Assembly: GCF_007665395.1 (NCBI RefSeq)
Contig: NZ_VDND01000006.1
Span: 1-64,000 of the forward strand
DNA length: 64,000 bases
Source of the DNA: Pseudomonas oryzihabitans
GTDB taxonomy: Bacteria > Pseudomonadota > Gammaproteobacteria > Pseudomonadales > Pseudomonadaceae
Reading direction: 5' to 3'
Shown: positions 52,646-61,599 of the stretch, in pieces
How the letters are laid out: each line of letters begins with the position of its first letter
Position numbering within the stretch: the stretch's first letter is position 1
The notes under the pieces: generated by a model
The model's database searches: none
Seen by the model: only the letters and a program-made list of their open reading frames with translations
What the model was told of the DNA's origin: nothing
Translations under genes and position numbers: made by a program

Positions 52646-54271
52646 ATGTCCCTTCGCAATCTCTCCATCGCCCACCGCGCCACGCTCGGTTTCGCCTTCA
52701 TCGGCCTGTTGCTGCTCCTGCTGGGCGGCACCGCCCTGGTCAAGATGAACGACATCCGCGCCTCGGGCCTCGCCATCGAGGACCGCGCCATGCCCCGCGT
52801 CGCCGCCCTCGACGAGCTGACCGCCCTGACCCTGCGCCTGCGGGTGCTCTCCTATCGCCTCCTGCTCAACCGCGAGCCGGAGATCATCGCCAAGACCCAG
52901 GCGCTGTTCCAGCAACGCAACGGCCAGATGCGCGCCGCCCAGCAGCGCTACGAAGCCCTGATCCAGGCCCCGGAAGAGCGTACCGCCTACGGCCGCTATG
53001 GGCAGCTGATCACCCAGTACGATGGCCTGCAGCAGCGCATGCTGGCCTTCTCCGCCGCCAACCAGCTGGAACCGCTGCGGCAGCTGCTCAACGAAGACCT
53101 GCTGGCCAACTCCGACGCGGTGAACGCCGTGCTGCGCGAGCTCACCGATCTGGTCGACCAGCAGACCGCCGCCGCCAACGACCTGTCGGCCCAGGACTAT
53201 CGCCATGCCATCCAGTGGCTGGTGCTGCTGCTGGCCGCCACGGCGCTGCTGACGCTGGTCTTCGCCTGGCTGCTGATCCGCAGCATCACCCAGCCCATCG
53301 CCCGGGCGGTGCAGGCGGCCGAGGTGATCGCCACCGGCGACCTCACCGAGGACATCCACGTCGAAGGCCGCGACGAGGCCGCCCGGCTGCTGCAGGCCAT
53401 GAAGACCATGCAGGGTCAGCTGCGCCTGACGCTGCAGGGCATCCTCGGCTCGGCCACCCAGCTCGCCTCGGCGGCGGAAGAACTCAATGCGGTGACCGAT
53501 GAATCCAGTCGCGGCCTGCAACGCCAGAACGCCGAGATCGAACAGGCCGCCACGGCGGTGACCCAGATGTCGTCGGCGGTGGACGAGGTGGCGCGCAATG
53601 CCGTCAACACCTCCCAGGCCTCCCAGGAGTCCGCCGGCACCGCCCGGGACGGTCGCGATCTGGTCCAGGAAACCGTGGGCGCCATCGCCGCCATGAGCGA
53701 TGACGTCCAGCACGGCGCCACCCTGGTGGGCGACCTGGCGATGCAGGTCAACGACATCGGCAAGGTGCTGGACGTGATCCGCAGCGTGGCCGAGCAGACC
53801 AACCTGCTGGCGCTCAATGCCGCCATCGAGGCCGCGCGGGCTGGCGAGGCCGGTCGCGGCTTCGCCGTGGTGGCCGACGAGGTGCGCGCGCTGGCCCATC
53901 GCACCCAGGAATCGACCCGCGAGATCGAGACCTCCATCGGCACCATCCAGCAGGGCACCGGCCAGGCCGTGGCGGCCATGCGCAGCAGCACCGAACGCGC
54001 CCAATCTACCCTGGAGGTGGCGCGGGGTGCCGGCAGTGCCCTGGAGCGTATCCACGGCGCCATCGGTGGCATCAACGAACGCAACCTGGTGATCGCCAGC
54101 GCCGCGGAAGAGCAGGCCCAGGTGGCCCGCGAAGTGGACCGTAACCTGGTGAACATTCGCGAGCTGTCGATCCAGACCGCCGCCGGTGCCGAGCAGTCCA
54201 GCGCGGCCAGCGCCGAGCTGTCGCGGCTGGCGATCGACCTCAATGGCCTGGTGGCGCGCTTCCGCCTGTAA
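52646..54271 (+). CDS. Methyl-accepting chemotaxis protein (four-helix-bundle sensor), copy A
   Basis: This 541-residue chemoreceptor has TM1 at about 12-32, a periplasmic helical-bundle ligand domain (about 33-188), TM2 at about 190-213, HAMP (about 214-266) and the cytoplasmic signalling hairpin with tip [18 protein letters not shown] (about 388-405). It relays an unknown stimulus to CheA/CheW. No C-terminal CheR/CheB docking pentapeptide is seen. It is convergent with a second chemoreceptor at 54761 whose signalling domain is very similar. Confidence 0.92.
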   Translation: MSLRNLSIAHRATLGFAFIGLLLLLLGGTALVKMNDIRASGLAIEDRAMPRVAALDELTALTLRLRVLSYRLLLNREPEIIAKTQALFQQRNGQMRAAQQRYEALIQAPEERTAYGRYGQLITQYDGLQQRMLAFSAANQLEPLRQLLNEDLLANSDAVNAVLRELTDLVDQQTAAANDLSAQDYRHAIQWLVLLLAATALLTLVFAWLLIRSITQPIARAVQAAEVIATGDLTEDIHVEGRDEAARLLQAMKTMQGQLRLTLQGILGSATQLASAAEELNAVTDESSRGLQRQNAEIEQAATAVTQMSSAVDEVARNAVNTSQASQESAGTARDGRDLVQETVGAIAAMSDDVQHGATLVGDLAMQVNDIGKVLDVIRSVAEQTNLLALNAAIEAARAGEAGRGFAVVADEVRALAHRTQESTREIETSIGTIQQGTGQAVAAMRSSTERAQSTLEVARGAGSALERIHGAIGGINERNLVIASAAEEQAQVAREVDRNLVNIRELSIQTAAGAEQSSAASAELSRLAIDLNGLVARFRL

Positions 54272-54451
54272 CGGCCGGGGCCTCGCCGGCTCGCGTCAAC
54301 GAGGCCAGGCGGCTGCGCGGCGATAGCCGCGCTTGCGGCTACACCCGGTGGCAGGGCAGGGCGAGGGTGCCGCTCGGGCGCGGCTGGCGCTCCAGGCCCT
54401 GTTCGATGCGGCATGGCCAGGTGCGGCAGCCTCGCCGAGAGGCGGGGTGGA

Positions 54452-54480
54452 CGGCGGCGGCGCCTGGGGCGCCGCCGCCG
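54452..54480 (-). terminator. 13-bp hairpin after the small membrane protein gene
   Basis: CGGCGGCGGCGCC (54452-54464) and GGCGCCGCCGCCG (54468-54480) form a perfect, very stable stem, 10 bp past the stop of the 40-residue gene. No U tract is present. Confidence 0.5.
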
Positions 54481-54490
54481 GAGCACGGCT

Positions 54491-54613
54491 TCAGTTCGGT
54501 GACAGCAGTTGCAGGACCGCGGTCAACGCCAGCAGCAGGCCGAGCGGTGTGAGCACCGCGGACAGCAACAGGGACAGCGCCTTGCCGGCGCCGGGACGCA
54601 GAGTGGTCGGCAT
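54491..54613 (-). CDS. Small single-helix membrane protein, 40 residues, unknown
   Basis: ATG 54613 opens MPTTLRPGAGKALSLLLSAV and continues as one hydrophobic helix (about 12-35) ending LQLLSPN. GAGAGAA lies 7-13 nt before the ATG on the minus strand, a good ribosome-binding site. A longer reading frame from 54745 has no membrane character at its start and overlaps the neighbour's terminator. The stop is followed by a stable hairpin. Coding status is plausible from the start site, topology and hairpin, but not proven. Confidence 0.5.
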   Translation of the reverse strand: MPTTLRPGAGKALSLLLSAVLTPLGLLLALTAVLQLLSPN

Positions 54614-54724
54614 GACGATTCTCTCAGGCTCGGGAAGGAGTCGGGAGCCACAGGGCTCCGCCGGAGGAATTGTCCCCCAGCCGCGGCACAGCGTCATGTC
54701 AAGAAAGCGCAAAGGTGCGTAAAG

Positions 54725-54753
54725 CCCGGTGTGATAAAGCGTCACACCGGGCC
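54725..54753 (-). terminator. Terminator of chemoreceptor copy B
   Basis: GCCCGGTGTGA (54725-54735) and TCACACCGGGC (54743-54753) form a perfect 11-bp stem with a 7-nt loop. On the minus strand it is followed by TTTA. It lies 7 bp beyond the chemoreceptor stop. Confidence 0.78.
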
Positions 54754-54760
54754 CGCGGAA

Positions 54761-56389
54761 TCAGACCCGGAAACGCGCCGCCAGGCCGTGGATTTCGTGG
54801 GTCAGCGCGGCCAGTTGGCGACTGGAACTCTCGATCTGGTCGGCGCCGCGCTTGGAGACGCTGGCCAGCTCGCGGATGTTGATCAGGTTGCGATCCACCT
54901 CGCGGGCGACCTGGGCCTGCTCCTCGGCGGCACTGGCGATCACCAGGTTGCGCTCGTTGATGTCGCCGATGGCGGTGAAGATCAGCTCCAGGCTCTGGCC
55001 GGTGCGCTCGGTGGTCTGCAAGGTGGTACCGGCCAGGCTGTTGCTGCGCTGGATGGCCGTCACCGCCGAGCCGGTGCCGGCCTGGATGTTGCCGATCATC
55101 TGCTCGATTTCCAGGGTCGACTCGCGGGTGCGTTGGGCGAGGCCGCGGACCTCGTCGGCCACCACGGCGAAGCCACGCCCGGCATCGCCGGCCCGCGCCG
55201 CCTCGATGGCGGCGTTCAGGGCCAGCAGGTTGGTCTGCTCCGAGACCGCGCGGATGACATCCAGCACCTTGCCGATCTGGTTGGCCTGCTGCGCCAGGCT
55301 GGCGATGACGCCTTCACTCTCCCTCACCGTGCCCTGCATGCTCTGCAGCTCCTCGAGCACCTGGGCCACCTGGCTGCGGTTGGCGCTGGCCAGGCGATCG
55401 GATTCGCGCGCGGTGTCCGAGGTGGAGGCCGCGTTGCGCGCCACCTCTTCCACGGCCGTGGTCATCTCGGTCACCGCGGTCACGGCCTGCTCCAGCTCCT
55501 GCTGCTGCTGGTTGAGGGTACGGTTGCTCTCGGCGGTCACTTGGCCGAGCTCCTGGGCGGCGGCGTCGAGGCGCTCGGCGGTGCGGTTGAGCTGGGTCAG
55601 GGTGTCGCGCTGGCGGGTCTGCAGGATGGCGAGGCCGGCGAACAGCTGGCCGATCTCGTCCTGGCTGCGCACCTCGATGTGGCGGGTCAGGTCGCCCTCG
55701 CTCATAGCGGCGAAGTGCTCGCCAGCCTCGCGCAGTGGGGTCAATACCCGGCGGGCGATGAACCAGCCGGAGAGCACCGCCAGCAGCAGGGTCAGGCCGA
55801 CCAGCAGCAGGGTGCCCAACTCGGCCTGCAGCACCCGGCTGTCCGAGGCGGCCAGCGTGGCGTCGATGCGTCCGTTGATCTCGTCGGTAAAGACCTTGCG
55901 CGTCTCGGCGAAGGCGGTGCTGGCATCCTTGGCGCCATCGCTGATGCGGATGTAGCCCGGCAAGTCGCCGGCACGACAGGCCTTGATCTGATTTTCGACG
56001 ATGAGCTTGTAGGCGTCGAAGGCCTTGAGCATGGCCTCGATCTGCCCGCGTAGCTTGGCTTCCTGGGCACCCGCCAGCATCTCGGTGATCAGCGTGCGGG
56101 CGATCTCCAGGCGCTCCAGCGCCAGTACCGTCCCTTTCTCGGCCTTGGCGGTCTCGCCATTGACGCGATCGAGCATGGCGGTATGGGAGTTGGCGCTCGC
56201 CCGGCTGATCCAGGTGGCGGCGTTGTTGACCTTGTCGAGCTGGTCCATGGCCAGGCTATCCAGCTCGCGAAGCTGCTGGGCACTGGTGCGCGCGCTGACC
56301 CAGCCATAGACACACGCCAGCAGGAGGCAGGCGACGAATACGCTGAGCACGCTGTACATCCCGGTACGAATTCTTGTTGTTCTGGGCAT
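54761..56389 (-). CDS. Methyl-accepting chemotaxis protein, copy B
   Basis: The protein has 542 residues: TM1 at about 12-32, a helical-bundle periplasmic domain with Tar-like character (about 35-190), TM2 at about 193-213, HAMP and signalling hairpin with [18 protein letters not shown]. The C-terminal stretch [18 protein letters not shown] is shared with copy A, which ends on the opposite strand nearby. The sensor domains differ, so the two probably detect different ligands. The ligand is unknown. Confidence 0.92.
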   Translation of the reverse strand: MPRTTRIRTGMYSVLSVFVACLLLACVYGWVSARTSAQQLRELDSLAMDQLDKVNNAATWISRASANSHTAMLDRVNGETAKAEKGTVLALERLEIARTLITEMLAGAQEAKLRGQIEAMLKAFDAYKLIVENQIKACRAGDLPGYIRISDGAKDASTAFAETRKVFTDEINGRIDATLAASDSRVLQAELGTLLLVGLTLLLAVLSGWFIARRVLTPLREAGEHFAAMSEGDLTRHIEVRSQDEIGQLFAGLAILQTRQRDTLTQLNRTAERLDAAAQELGQVTAESNRTLNQQQQELEQAVTAVTEMTTAVEEVARNAASTSDTARESDRLASANRSQVAQVLEELQSMQGTVRESEGVIASLAQQANQIGKVLDVIRAVSEQTNLLALNAAIEAARAGDAGRGFAVVADEVRGLAQRTRESTLEIEQMIGNIQAGTGSAVTAIQRSNSLAGTTLQTTERTGQSLELIFTAIGDINERNLVIASAAEEQAQVAREVDRNLINIRELASVSKRGADQIESSSRQLAALTHEIHGLAARFRV

Positions 56390-56548
56390 TGCCGGCTTCC
56401 TTATGGCGGCATACGGCAGGGGTGCGGTACGCCTTTCGTCTAGCTTTTTCGCCAGCTGTACGCCAAAGCTTGAACCAGTGTCGATGGCAAGGAGCCAGTC
56501 GGTATCCGTTGCGCGCCGAGAAGTCGTCGGATGTCTGTGCGGGAAGTG

Positions 56549-56570
56549 GGGCCCGACGGACGTCGGGCCC
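56549..56570 (-). terminator. GC-rich hairpin after gloA
   Basis: GGGCCCGACG (56549-56558) and CGTCGGGCCC (56561-56570) are inverted repeats 10 bp past the gloA stop. The two-base centre means the real loop is a little larger. No U tract. Confidence 0.5.
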
Positions 56571-56579
56571 GGGGCGGGA

Positions 56580-57104
56580 TCAGGACAGCGGGGTGAACTG
56601 GATGACTTCGACCCAGTAGCCGTCGGGGTCCTTGATGAAGGCGATTTCCTTCATGCTGCCGTCGGTCAGGCGCTTCTGGAAGGTCACGCCCAGTTGCTCG
56701 AAGCGCGCGCAGGCGGCGCGGATGTCCGGGACCGCCACGCAGGTGTGGCCGAAACCGCGCGGATCGCTGTTGCCATCGTGGTAGCTGAAGTCGGCGTCGT
56801 TCTCGGTGCCGTGGTTGTGGGTCAGCTCGAGGATGCCAGGGGTGGACCTGCGCCAGCGCTGGAGGGCTTGCGGGTCTTCCGGTACCTGGTTGCGATCGAC
56901 CAGGGCGAGGAAGGTCAGGCTGAACTTGGCATCGGGGAAGTCGCGATGATCGACCACGGTGAAACCCAGGACGCGGGTATAGAAGTCCAGCGAGGCCTCG
57001 AGATCCTTGACCCTCAGCATGGTGTGGTTGAAGACGAACTCGCGGGTGGCGGCGTCCGGCTGGGCGGTGACGCCCGGCAGGTTATCGAATTGGCTCAGCG
57101 ACAT
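56580..57104 (-). CDS. gloA: Glyoxalase I (lactoylglutathione lyase), long Zn-type
   Basis: This 174-residue enzyme isomerises the methylglyoxal-glutathione hemithioacetal to S-lactoylglutathione. Metal ligands read as His27, Glu93 ([13 protein letters not shown]), His120 ([11 protein letters not shown]) and Glu166 (YWVEVIQF). The insertion [16 protein letters not shown] is typical of the longer, Zn-activated class (like GloA3 of P. aeruginosa), in contrast to the 130-residue Ni-type. The ATG follows GGAGAATCCTG. Confidence 0.93.
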   Translation of the reverse strand: MSLSQFDNLPGVTAQPDAATREFVFNHTMLRVKDLEASLDFYTRVLGFTVVDHRDFPDAKFSLTFLALVDRNQVPEDPQALQRWRRSTPGILELTHNHGTENDADFSYHDGNSDPRGFGHTCVAVPDIRAACARFEQLGVTFQKRLTDGSMKEIAFIKDPDGYWVEVIQFTPLS

Positions 57105-57349
57105 CAGGATTCTCCGGTGAGGGTGTGGAAATTGGAGAGACCACCCCGCGTAACGTTCCCGCGGAAGAGGCGCCGCTGGCGGTCGCTCACGAAAAAGGGC
57201 GGGAAGTCTAAAGGCTTCGAGTCGCCTTTCCCAAACCCGGCTCGCTCGCCCTTGCCGCTGCGCTGTGCGACGAATGGTCGAAACCGCAGCGCTAGAGCAG
57301 CAGTCGGATTTGGTAAGCGCACTGCCTGTGCGATCCCCAGGAGACTGAT

Positions 57350-57541
57350 ATGAGCAGCACCAGCGACAAGATCAAGGGTACCGCCAAAGAAGTGGCCGGC
57401 AAGGTCAAGCAAGGCGTTGGCGAGGCTACCGACAACTCCCGCATGAAAGGCGAGGGTCGTGCCCAGGAAGCCGAAGGCAAACTGCAGAAGAACGTCGGCA
57501 AGGGCAAGGAAGCGGTCAAGAACACCATCGACCGCGCCTGA
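57350..57541 (+). CDS. CsbD-family stress protein
   Basis: This 63-residue, highly charged protein (DKIKGTAKEVAGKVKQGVGEATDN...) matches the CsbD/YjbJ family, small abundant proteins induced by general stress and of unknown mechanism. AGGAGAC 4-10 nt before the ATG is a strong ribosome-binding site. It is monocistronic with its own terminator. Stress-sigma control is expected from the family but no clear promoter was identified. Confidence 0.88.
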   Translation: MSSTSDKIKGTAKEVAGKVKQGVGEATDNSRMKGEGRAQEAEGKLQKNVGKGKEAVKNTIDRA

Positions 57542-57558
57542 GTCCGAGCTACGCTGGA

Positions 57559-57587
57559 AAGGCCGCCCCAGGGCGGCCTTTTCTTTT
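57559..57587 (+). terminator. Rho-independent terminator after csbD gene
   Basis: AAGGCCGCCC (57559-57568), a CA loop and GGGCGGCCTT (57571-57580) are followed by TTCTTTT. It also serves the converging GST gene, whose stop is 6 bp away. Confidence 0.9.
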
Positions 57588-57592
57588 GCTGG

Positions 57593-58324
57593 TCAGGCCG
57601 GGTCCAGCTCCGGGTAGTGCCGGAAGATGCCGTTCTCGCTGAACGGCAGGCGCCGGGGCGAGACGAGGTAGGCGGCGATGCGGGGCAGGGCGGCCACCCG
57701 CTCGGCCAAGGCCAGCACCCGCGGGATGTCCGGGGCCAGGCGCCGCATGGCGTTGGGGAAGGCGTAGGTCAGCCCGGCCACCACCTGGAACAGCGACAGG
57801 TCGACATAGGAGCGGCGGTCACCCACCAGCCAGGTATCCCCGGCCGGGTTATAGCCCAGCACTCGCTCGAAATAGCTCAGGTAGGTGCGGATGCGCTCGC
57901 CGGCGAACGCCTTGGCGCGGCGTTGCGCCTCGGCCTGCTGCTCTTCGTAGGTCAGGGCGATGGCCACCGGATGATGGACGTCGTGGGCCTCGGCGGTGAG
58001 GTCGGTGATGGTCAGCTGCAGGCCATGCACCCAGAACTGGGACTCCTCGTCGGCCGGTACCAGGTCCAGCCGCGGCCCCAGGTACTGGAGGATGTTGGCG
58101 ACGTGGGAGATGACCTCGTCGCCGGCCTTCAGAAAGGGCGGGGCGAAGGGTGGGCGGCGCGTCTTGCCGCCCTGCAGGTAGGCGTCCATCGCGGGAACGC
58201 CGAGCCCCTCCGCGTCCGGCGCATTGCCGACATCGAGGTAATCCGCGCCGGCCTCTTCGAGCGCCAGCCGGACGAATTCGCCGCGGCCCTGGATGCTGGG
58301 CCAATAGTGCAATTCGTAACGCAT
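57593..58324 (-). CDS. Glutathione S-transferase family protein
   Basis: From ATG 58324 the product is 243 residues: an N-terminal thioredoxin-like GST domain of sigma-like type (YELHYWPSIQGRGEFVRLALEEAG) and an all-helical C-terminal domain (WLVGDRRSYVDLSLFQVVAGL, the hydrophobic staple region). A frame extension upstream to 58429 lacks conservation. It lies in the same neighbourhood as glyoxalase I, another glutathione-dependent detoxification enzyme. The substrate is unknown. Confidence 0.83.
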   Translation of the reverse strand: MRYELHYWPSIQGRGEFVRLALEEAGADYLDVGNAPDAEGLGVPAMDAYLQGGKTRRPPFAPPFLKAGDEVISHVANILQYLGPRLDLVPADEESQFWVHGLQLTITDLTAEAHDVHHPVAIALTYEEQQAEAQRRAKAFAGERIRTYLSYFERVLGYNPAGDTWLVGDRRSYVDLSLFQVVAGLTYAFPNAMRRLAPDIPRVLALAERVAALPRIAAYLVSPRRLPFSENGIFRHYPELDPA

Positions 58325-58511
58325 GGGAACCTCCGTCGTCTGCAGGGATTGCGGTCCTGGAGGGCTGACCCCTGCCCAGGTTCGAAGGTTTGCCCCACCT
58401 GCGGCTTTCACGACGAAGCGCACAACCAATCCCCATCGCTGAGACTCCTATCAACCAGCGGCTAGTCATGAGCACGGCCGGATGGCGGGGCAACGGCAGG
58501 TGGACGGTTCC

Positions 58512-59588
58512 ATGCGCATAGGTATTCTCACCCACGTGAAACACCCGGTACGCCAGCCTTTCGCCGGTGGCCTGGAGGCCTTCACCTACGACATCACCCT
58601 GCAGTTGCGCGAGCGCGGCCATGAGGTGACCCTGTTCGCCAGCTCGGCCTCGGCGCCCGAGCTGAACGTGGTGCCCATCCTCGACGATGGCAACTACGGC
58701 GCGGACGGCTGCCGCCGCAAGCGCAACGTGCTCAGCTCCGAATACCTCGACGAGCACCATGGCTATCTCGACTGCATGCAGCGGATCGACGGCTATGGCT
58801 TCGACGTCATCTTCAACAACGCCCTGCACTATGTGCCGATCACCATGTCCGGGCTGATCCGCACGCCCATGCTCACGGTGCTGCACACCCCGCCGTTCTT
58901 CGAGCTGATCAACGCCATCGGCGAATTGCACAGGCGCGGTGGCGGCCACTACTGCACCGTGTCCCAGGCCAACGCCGACAACTGGGCGCACCTGGCGCCG
59001 GCCTGCCACGTGATCCCCAACGGCATTGATCTCGACGCCTGGCGCCCGGGCAGCGCGCCGGTTGGCGACCATGCGCTCTGGTTCGGTCGCCTGGTGCCCG
59101 ACAAGGGACCGCACCTGGCGCTGGATGCCGCGCGGAAGGCGGGAGTGCCCCTGCGCCTGGCCGGCCAGGCTACCGACGAACGCTATTTCCGCCAGGAGAT
59201 CGAGCCGCGGCTGGGGGCGCAGGCCGTCTACCTCGGCCATCTGGACCGTACTGCCCTGGCCGCCGAAGTGGCCCAGGCCCGGGCCTGCCTGGTCACCCCC
59301 TGCTGGGACGAACCCTTCGGCCTGATCGTCGCCGAGGCCCTGGCCTGTGGCACACCGGTGGCCGCCTTCGCCCGCGGCGCCCTGCCCGAACTGCTCAGCG
59401 CCGAGACCGGCGCCCTGGCTCCACCCGGCGACGTGCCCGCCCTGGCGGCGGCCCTGCGCGAAGCCCTGTCGCTGTCGCGCGAGGCCTGCCGGGCGCGTGC
59501 CGAGGCGCAATGGAGCCAGCGGCTGATGATCGACCGCTACGAGCACCTGCTCGCCGAGGTCGCCGCCGGGCGGGTCGCCCGTGGCTAG
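58512..59588 (+). CDS. GT4-family glycosyltransferase
   Basis: This 358-residue GT-B fold enzyme opens MRIGILTHVKHPVRQPFAGGLEAFTYDI, with a Gly-rich nucleotide-sugar loop. The C-terminal domain has the retaining GT4 signature EPFGLIVAEALACGTPVAAF, an E-x7-E pattern near 255-275. It is the first gene of a three-glycosyltransferase unit and overlaps the next by 8 bp. It probably transfers a sugar from a nucleotide donor in the cytoplasm; donor and acceptor are unknown. Confidence 0.85.
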   Translation: MRIGILTHVKHPVRQPFAGGLEAFTYDITLQLRERGHEVTLFASSASAPELNVVPILDDGNYGADGCRRKRNVLSSEYLDEHHGYLDCMQRIDGYGFDVIFNNALHYVPITMSGLIRTPMLTVLHTPPFFELINAIGELHRRGGGHYCTVSQANADNWAHLAPACHVIPNGIDLDAWRPGSAPVGDHALWFGRLVPDKGPHLALDAARKAGVPLRLAGQATDERYFRQEIEPRLGAQAVYLGHLDRTALAAEVAQARACLVTPCWDEPFGLIVAEALACGTPVAAFARGALPELLSAETGALAPPGDVPALAAALREALSLSREACRARAEAQWSQRLMIDRYEHLLAEVAAGRVARG

Positions 59589-60633
59589 ACCGCCCGTGGC
59601 TGAGCTGAACATCGGTTACTACGCCCACCATCACGGCGCTGGCCATGTCACCCGCGCCCTGGCCATCGCCGCGGCCTTCGACGGCCCCCTGACCCTGTTC
59701 GGCAGTCGCCTGCCCGAATCCGTGGACCTGCCCAACGTCCAGCTCTGCCCGCTGCCCGCCGATGTGGCGCCGGGGGTGGAGGGCGAGGCCTTCGCCTGCC
59801 TGCACTATGCGCCGCTGGGCGTGGAGGGCTTGCGTGAGCGCATGGGGGCGCTGGTGGACTGGTTTCGCCGTGCCTGGCCCTGCCTGCTGGTAGTCGACGT
59901 CTCGGTGGAAGTAGCGCTGCTGGCGCGGCTGTGCGGCGTGCCGACGATCTATCTGCGCCAGCGTGGCAGCCGCTTCGATGCGGCCCATGAACTGGCCTAT
60001 GCCAGCGCCAGCCGCCTGCTGGCGCCCTATCCCGAATGCCTGGAAGAGCCTGGCACGCCGGCTCCCTGGCGGGCCAAGACCTGCTATGCCGGTAGTCTGT
60101 CGCGGTATGCCGGGCAGCCCAGGGCGGCGCAGTGCGAGTCCCGGACGGTCACGGTCATCGCCGGTCATGGCGGTACCGCCTTCAGCCGCGGGCGTCTGGC
60201 CGCCGCCGCGCGGGCCTGTCCCGACTGGCGTTGGACGGTACTGGGTCCGGTGGCGGACGACGCCACGGCGGTGCCGGCCAACCTGGCCTTCGCTGGTAGT
60301 GTCGCCGACCCCGCGCCCTGGCTGACCCGGGCCGAGGTGGTGGTCGGCTCCGCCGGCGACAGCCTGGTGGCCGAGCTGGCCGAGCTGCGCTGCCGCTTCG
60401 TCTGCCTGCCGGACGCCCGGCCCTTCGACGAGCAGCTGTCCACCGGCCGGCTGCTGGCCGCCCAAGGCCTGGCGATCACTCGCGAAACCTGGCCCGCCGA
60501 GGGTGACTGGCCAGGGCTGCTGAGCGCGGCGCGCCAGCTCGATCCGCAGCGGTGGAACCGGGTAAGCGACGGCGAGGGCGCGCGTCGCGCCGCCGCCTGT
60601 ATCCAGGCCGTTGCCCGGGAGGTGCTGGCATGA
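59581..60633 (+). CDS. MurG/GT28-like glycosyltransferase
   Basis: This 350-residue GT-B protein has the MurG-like N-terminal motif YYAHHHGAGHVTRALAIA (about 13-30) and a C-terminal donor site (AGHGGTAFSRG, VVVGSAGDSLVAELAELRCRFVCLP). The start is GTG 59581 or GTG 59596; both sit in a duplicated CGCCCGTGGCT, and the first overlaps the previous gene by 8 bp. The stop overlaps the ATG of the third glycosyltransferase. Family membership is fairly sure, substrate unknown. Confidence 0.78.
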   Translation: MARPPVAELNIGYYAHHHGAGHVTRALAIAAAFDGPLTLFGSRLPESVDLPNVQLCPLPADVAPGVEGEAFACLHYAPLGVEGLRERMGALVDWFRRAWPCLLVVDVSVEVALLARLCGVPTIYLRQRGSRFDAAHELAYASASRLLAPYPECLEEPGTPAPWRAKTCYAGSLSRYAGQPRAAQCESRTVTVIAGHGGTAFSRGRLAAAARACPDWRWTVLGPVADDATAVPANLAFAGSVADPAPWLTRAEVVVGSAGDSLVAELAELRCRFVCLPDARPFDEQLSTGRLLAAQGLAITRETWPAEGDWPGLLSAARQLDPQRWNRVSDGEGARRAAACIQAVAREVLA

Positions 60634-61472
60634 TCGTCCTGACCCTGGTCCATGGCCGCGAGCGGCAACTGGCCAACCTCATCCGCGGCCTGGAGCTGGC
60701 CCCCACGCCACCCGCGGCCCTGGTGGTGGTGCAGATGAACGAGGCGCCGCGCACGCTGCACAGCGCGCGTTTTCCGATCCAGGTGCTCGGCGTCGAGGGC
60801 GACGGCATCCTGCCCCTGGCCGCCGCGCGCAATGCCGCCGTGGCCGCCGCGCCGGGCGAGGAGCTGGTGTTTCTCGACGTGGATTGCATCCCCGCGCCCG
60901 GGTTGCTCGACGGCTATCGTCAGGCGCTGGCGGTACGCCCCGAGGCGCTGCACCAGGGCTTCGTCCACTACCTGCCGGCCGGGATCGCCGAAGGCGACTG
61001 GACGCCCGAGGAGTTGCTGGCGACGGGCGTGATCCATCCGCTGCACCGGGATAGACCCGCCGGCAACGACATCCCCCATCCCCTGTTCTGGTCGCTGAAC
61101 TTCGCCTGCCGCCGCGCCACCTTCCAGCGTATCGGCGGCTTCGACGACGGCTATCGCGGCTATGGCGGCGAGGATACCGACTTCGCCTTTCGCGCCCGCG
61201 AGGCGGGGGTAGCCCTGTACCAGGCGGACGCCCGGGCCTTCCACCAGTACCACCCCACCTACCATCCGCCACTCAATCACTTCGCCAGCATCCTGCAGAA
61301 TGCCCGGCGTTTCCGGGCACGCTGGGGGGTGTGGCCCATGGATGGCTGGCTCCGCGACTTCGCCGCCGCCGGCTACATCCACTTCGACGAAAGCCGCGGG
61401 ATAGAAGAGCTCAGGACGCCAAGTGCCGCCGAGATCGCCGCTTGCCGGGATGCCAGCGGGTCGGGCTTCTGA
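60630..61472 (+). CDS. GT2-family (GT-A fold) glycosyltransferase
   Basis: The protein has 280 residues with a DxD-type metal/nucleotide site (VFLDVDCIPAP, about 81-91) and the galactosyltransferase-like C-terminal motif GGFDDGYRGYGGEDTDFAFRAREAG (about 169-193), where the Glu-Asp pair is the likely catalytic acid region. The ATG overlaps the preceding stop (ATGA). With its two partners it makes a tightly coupled operon. No flippase, polymerase or acceptor gene is present, so a small glycoside or glycolipid is more likely than a polysaccharide. Confidence 0.83.
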   Translation: MIVLTLVHGRERQLANLIRGLELAPTPPAALVVVQMNEAPRTLHSARFPIQVLGVEGDGILPLAAARNAAVAAAPGEELVFLDVDCIPAPGLLDGYRQALAVRPEALHQGFVHYLPAGIAEGDWTPEELLATGVIHPLHRDRPAGNDIPHPLFWSLNFACRRATFQRIGGFDDGYRGYGGEDTDFAFRAREAGVALYQADARAFHQYHPTYHPPLNHFASILQNARRFRARWGVWPMDGWLRDFAAAGYIHFDESRGIEELRTPSAAEIAACRDASGSGF

Positions 61473-61599
61473 CCGCGCCGCGCAACCAACCCGGCCGGCG
61501 CTACTCTGAAGGTAGGGCTGGTCTGAAATGCCGCCGGGCGTAGGCCTCTTCAGACAGCCGCCCGTCATTCGTCTCGAGGAACGTTCGTCAGGAGCCGCC

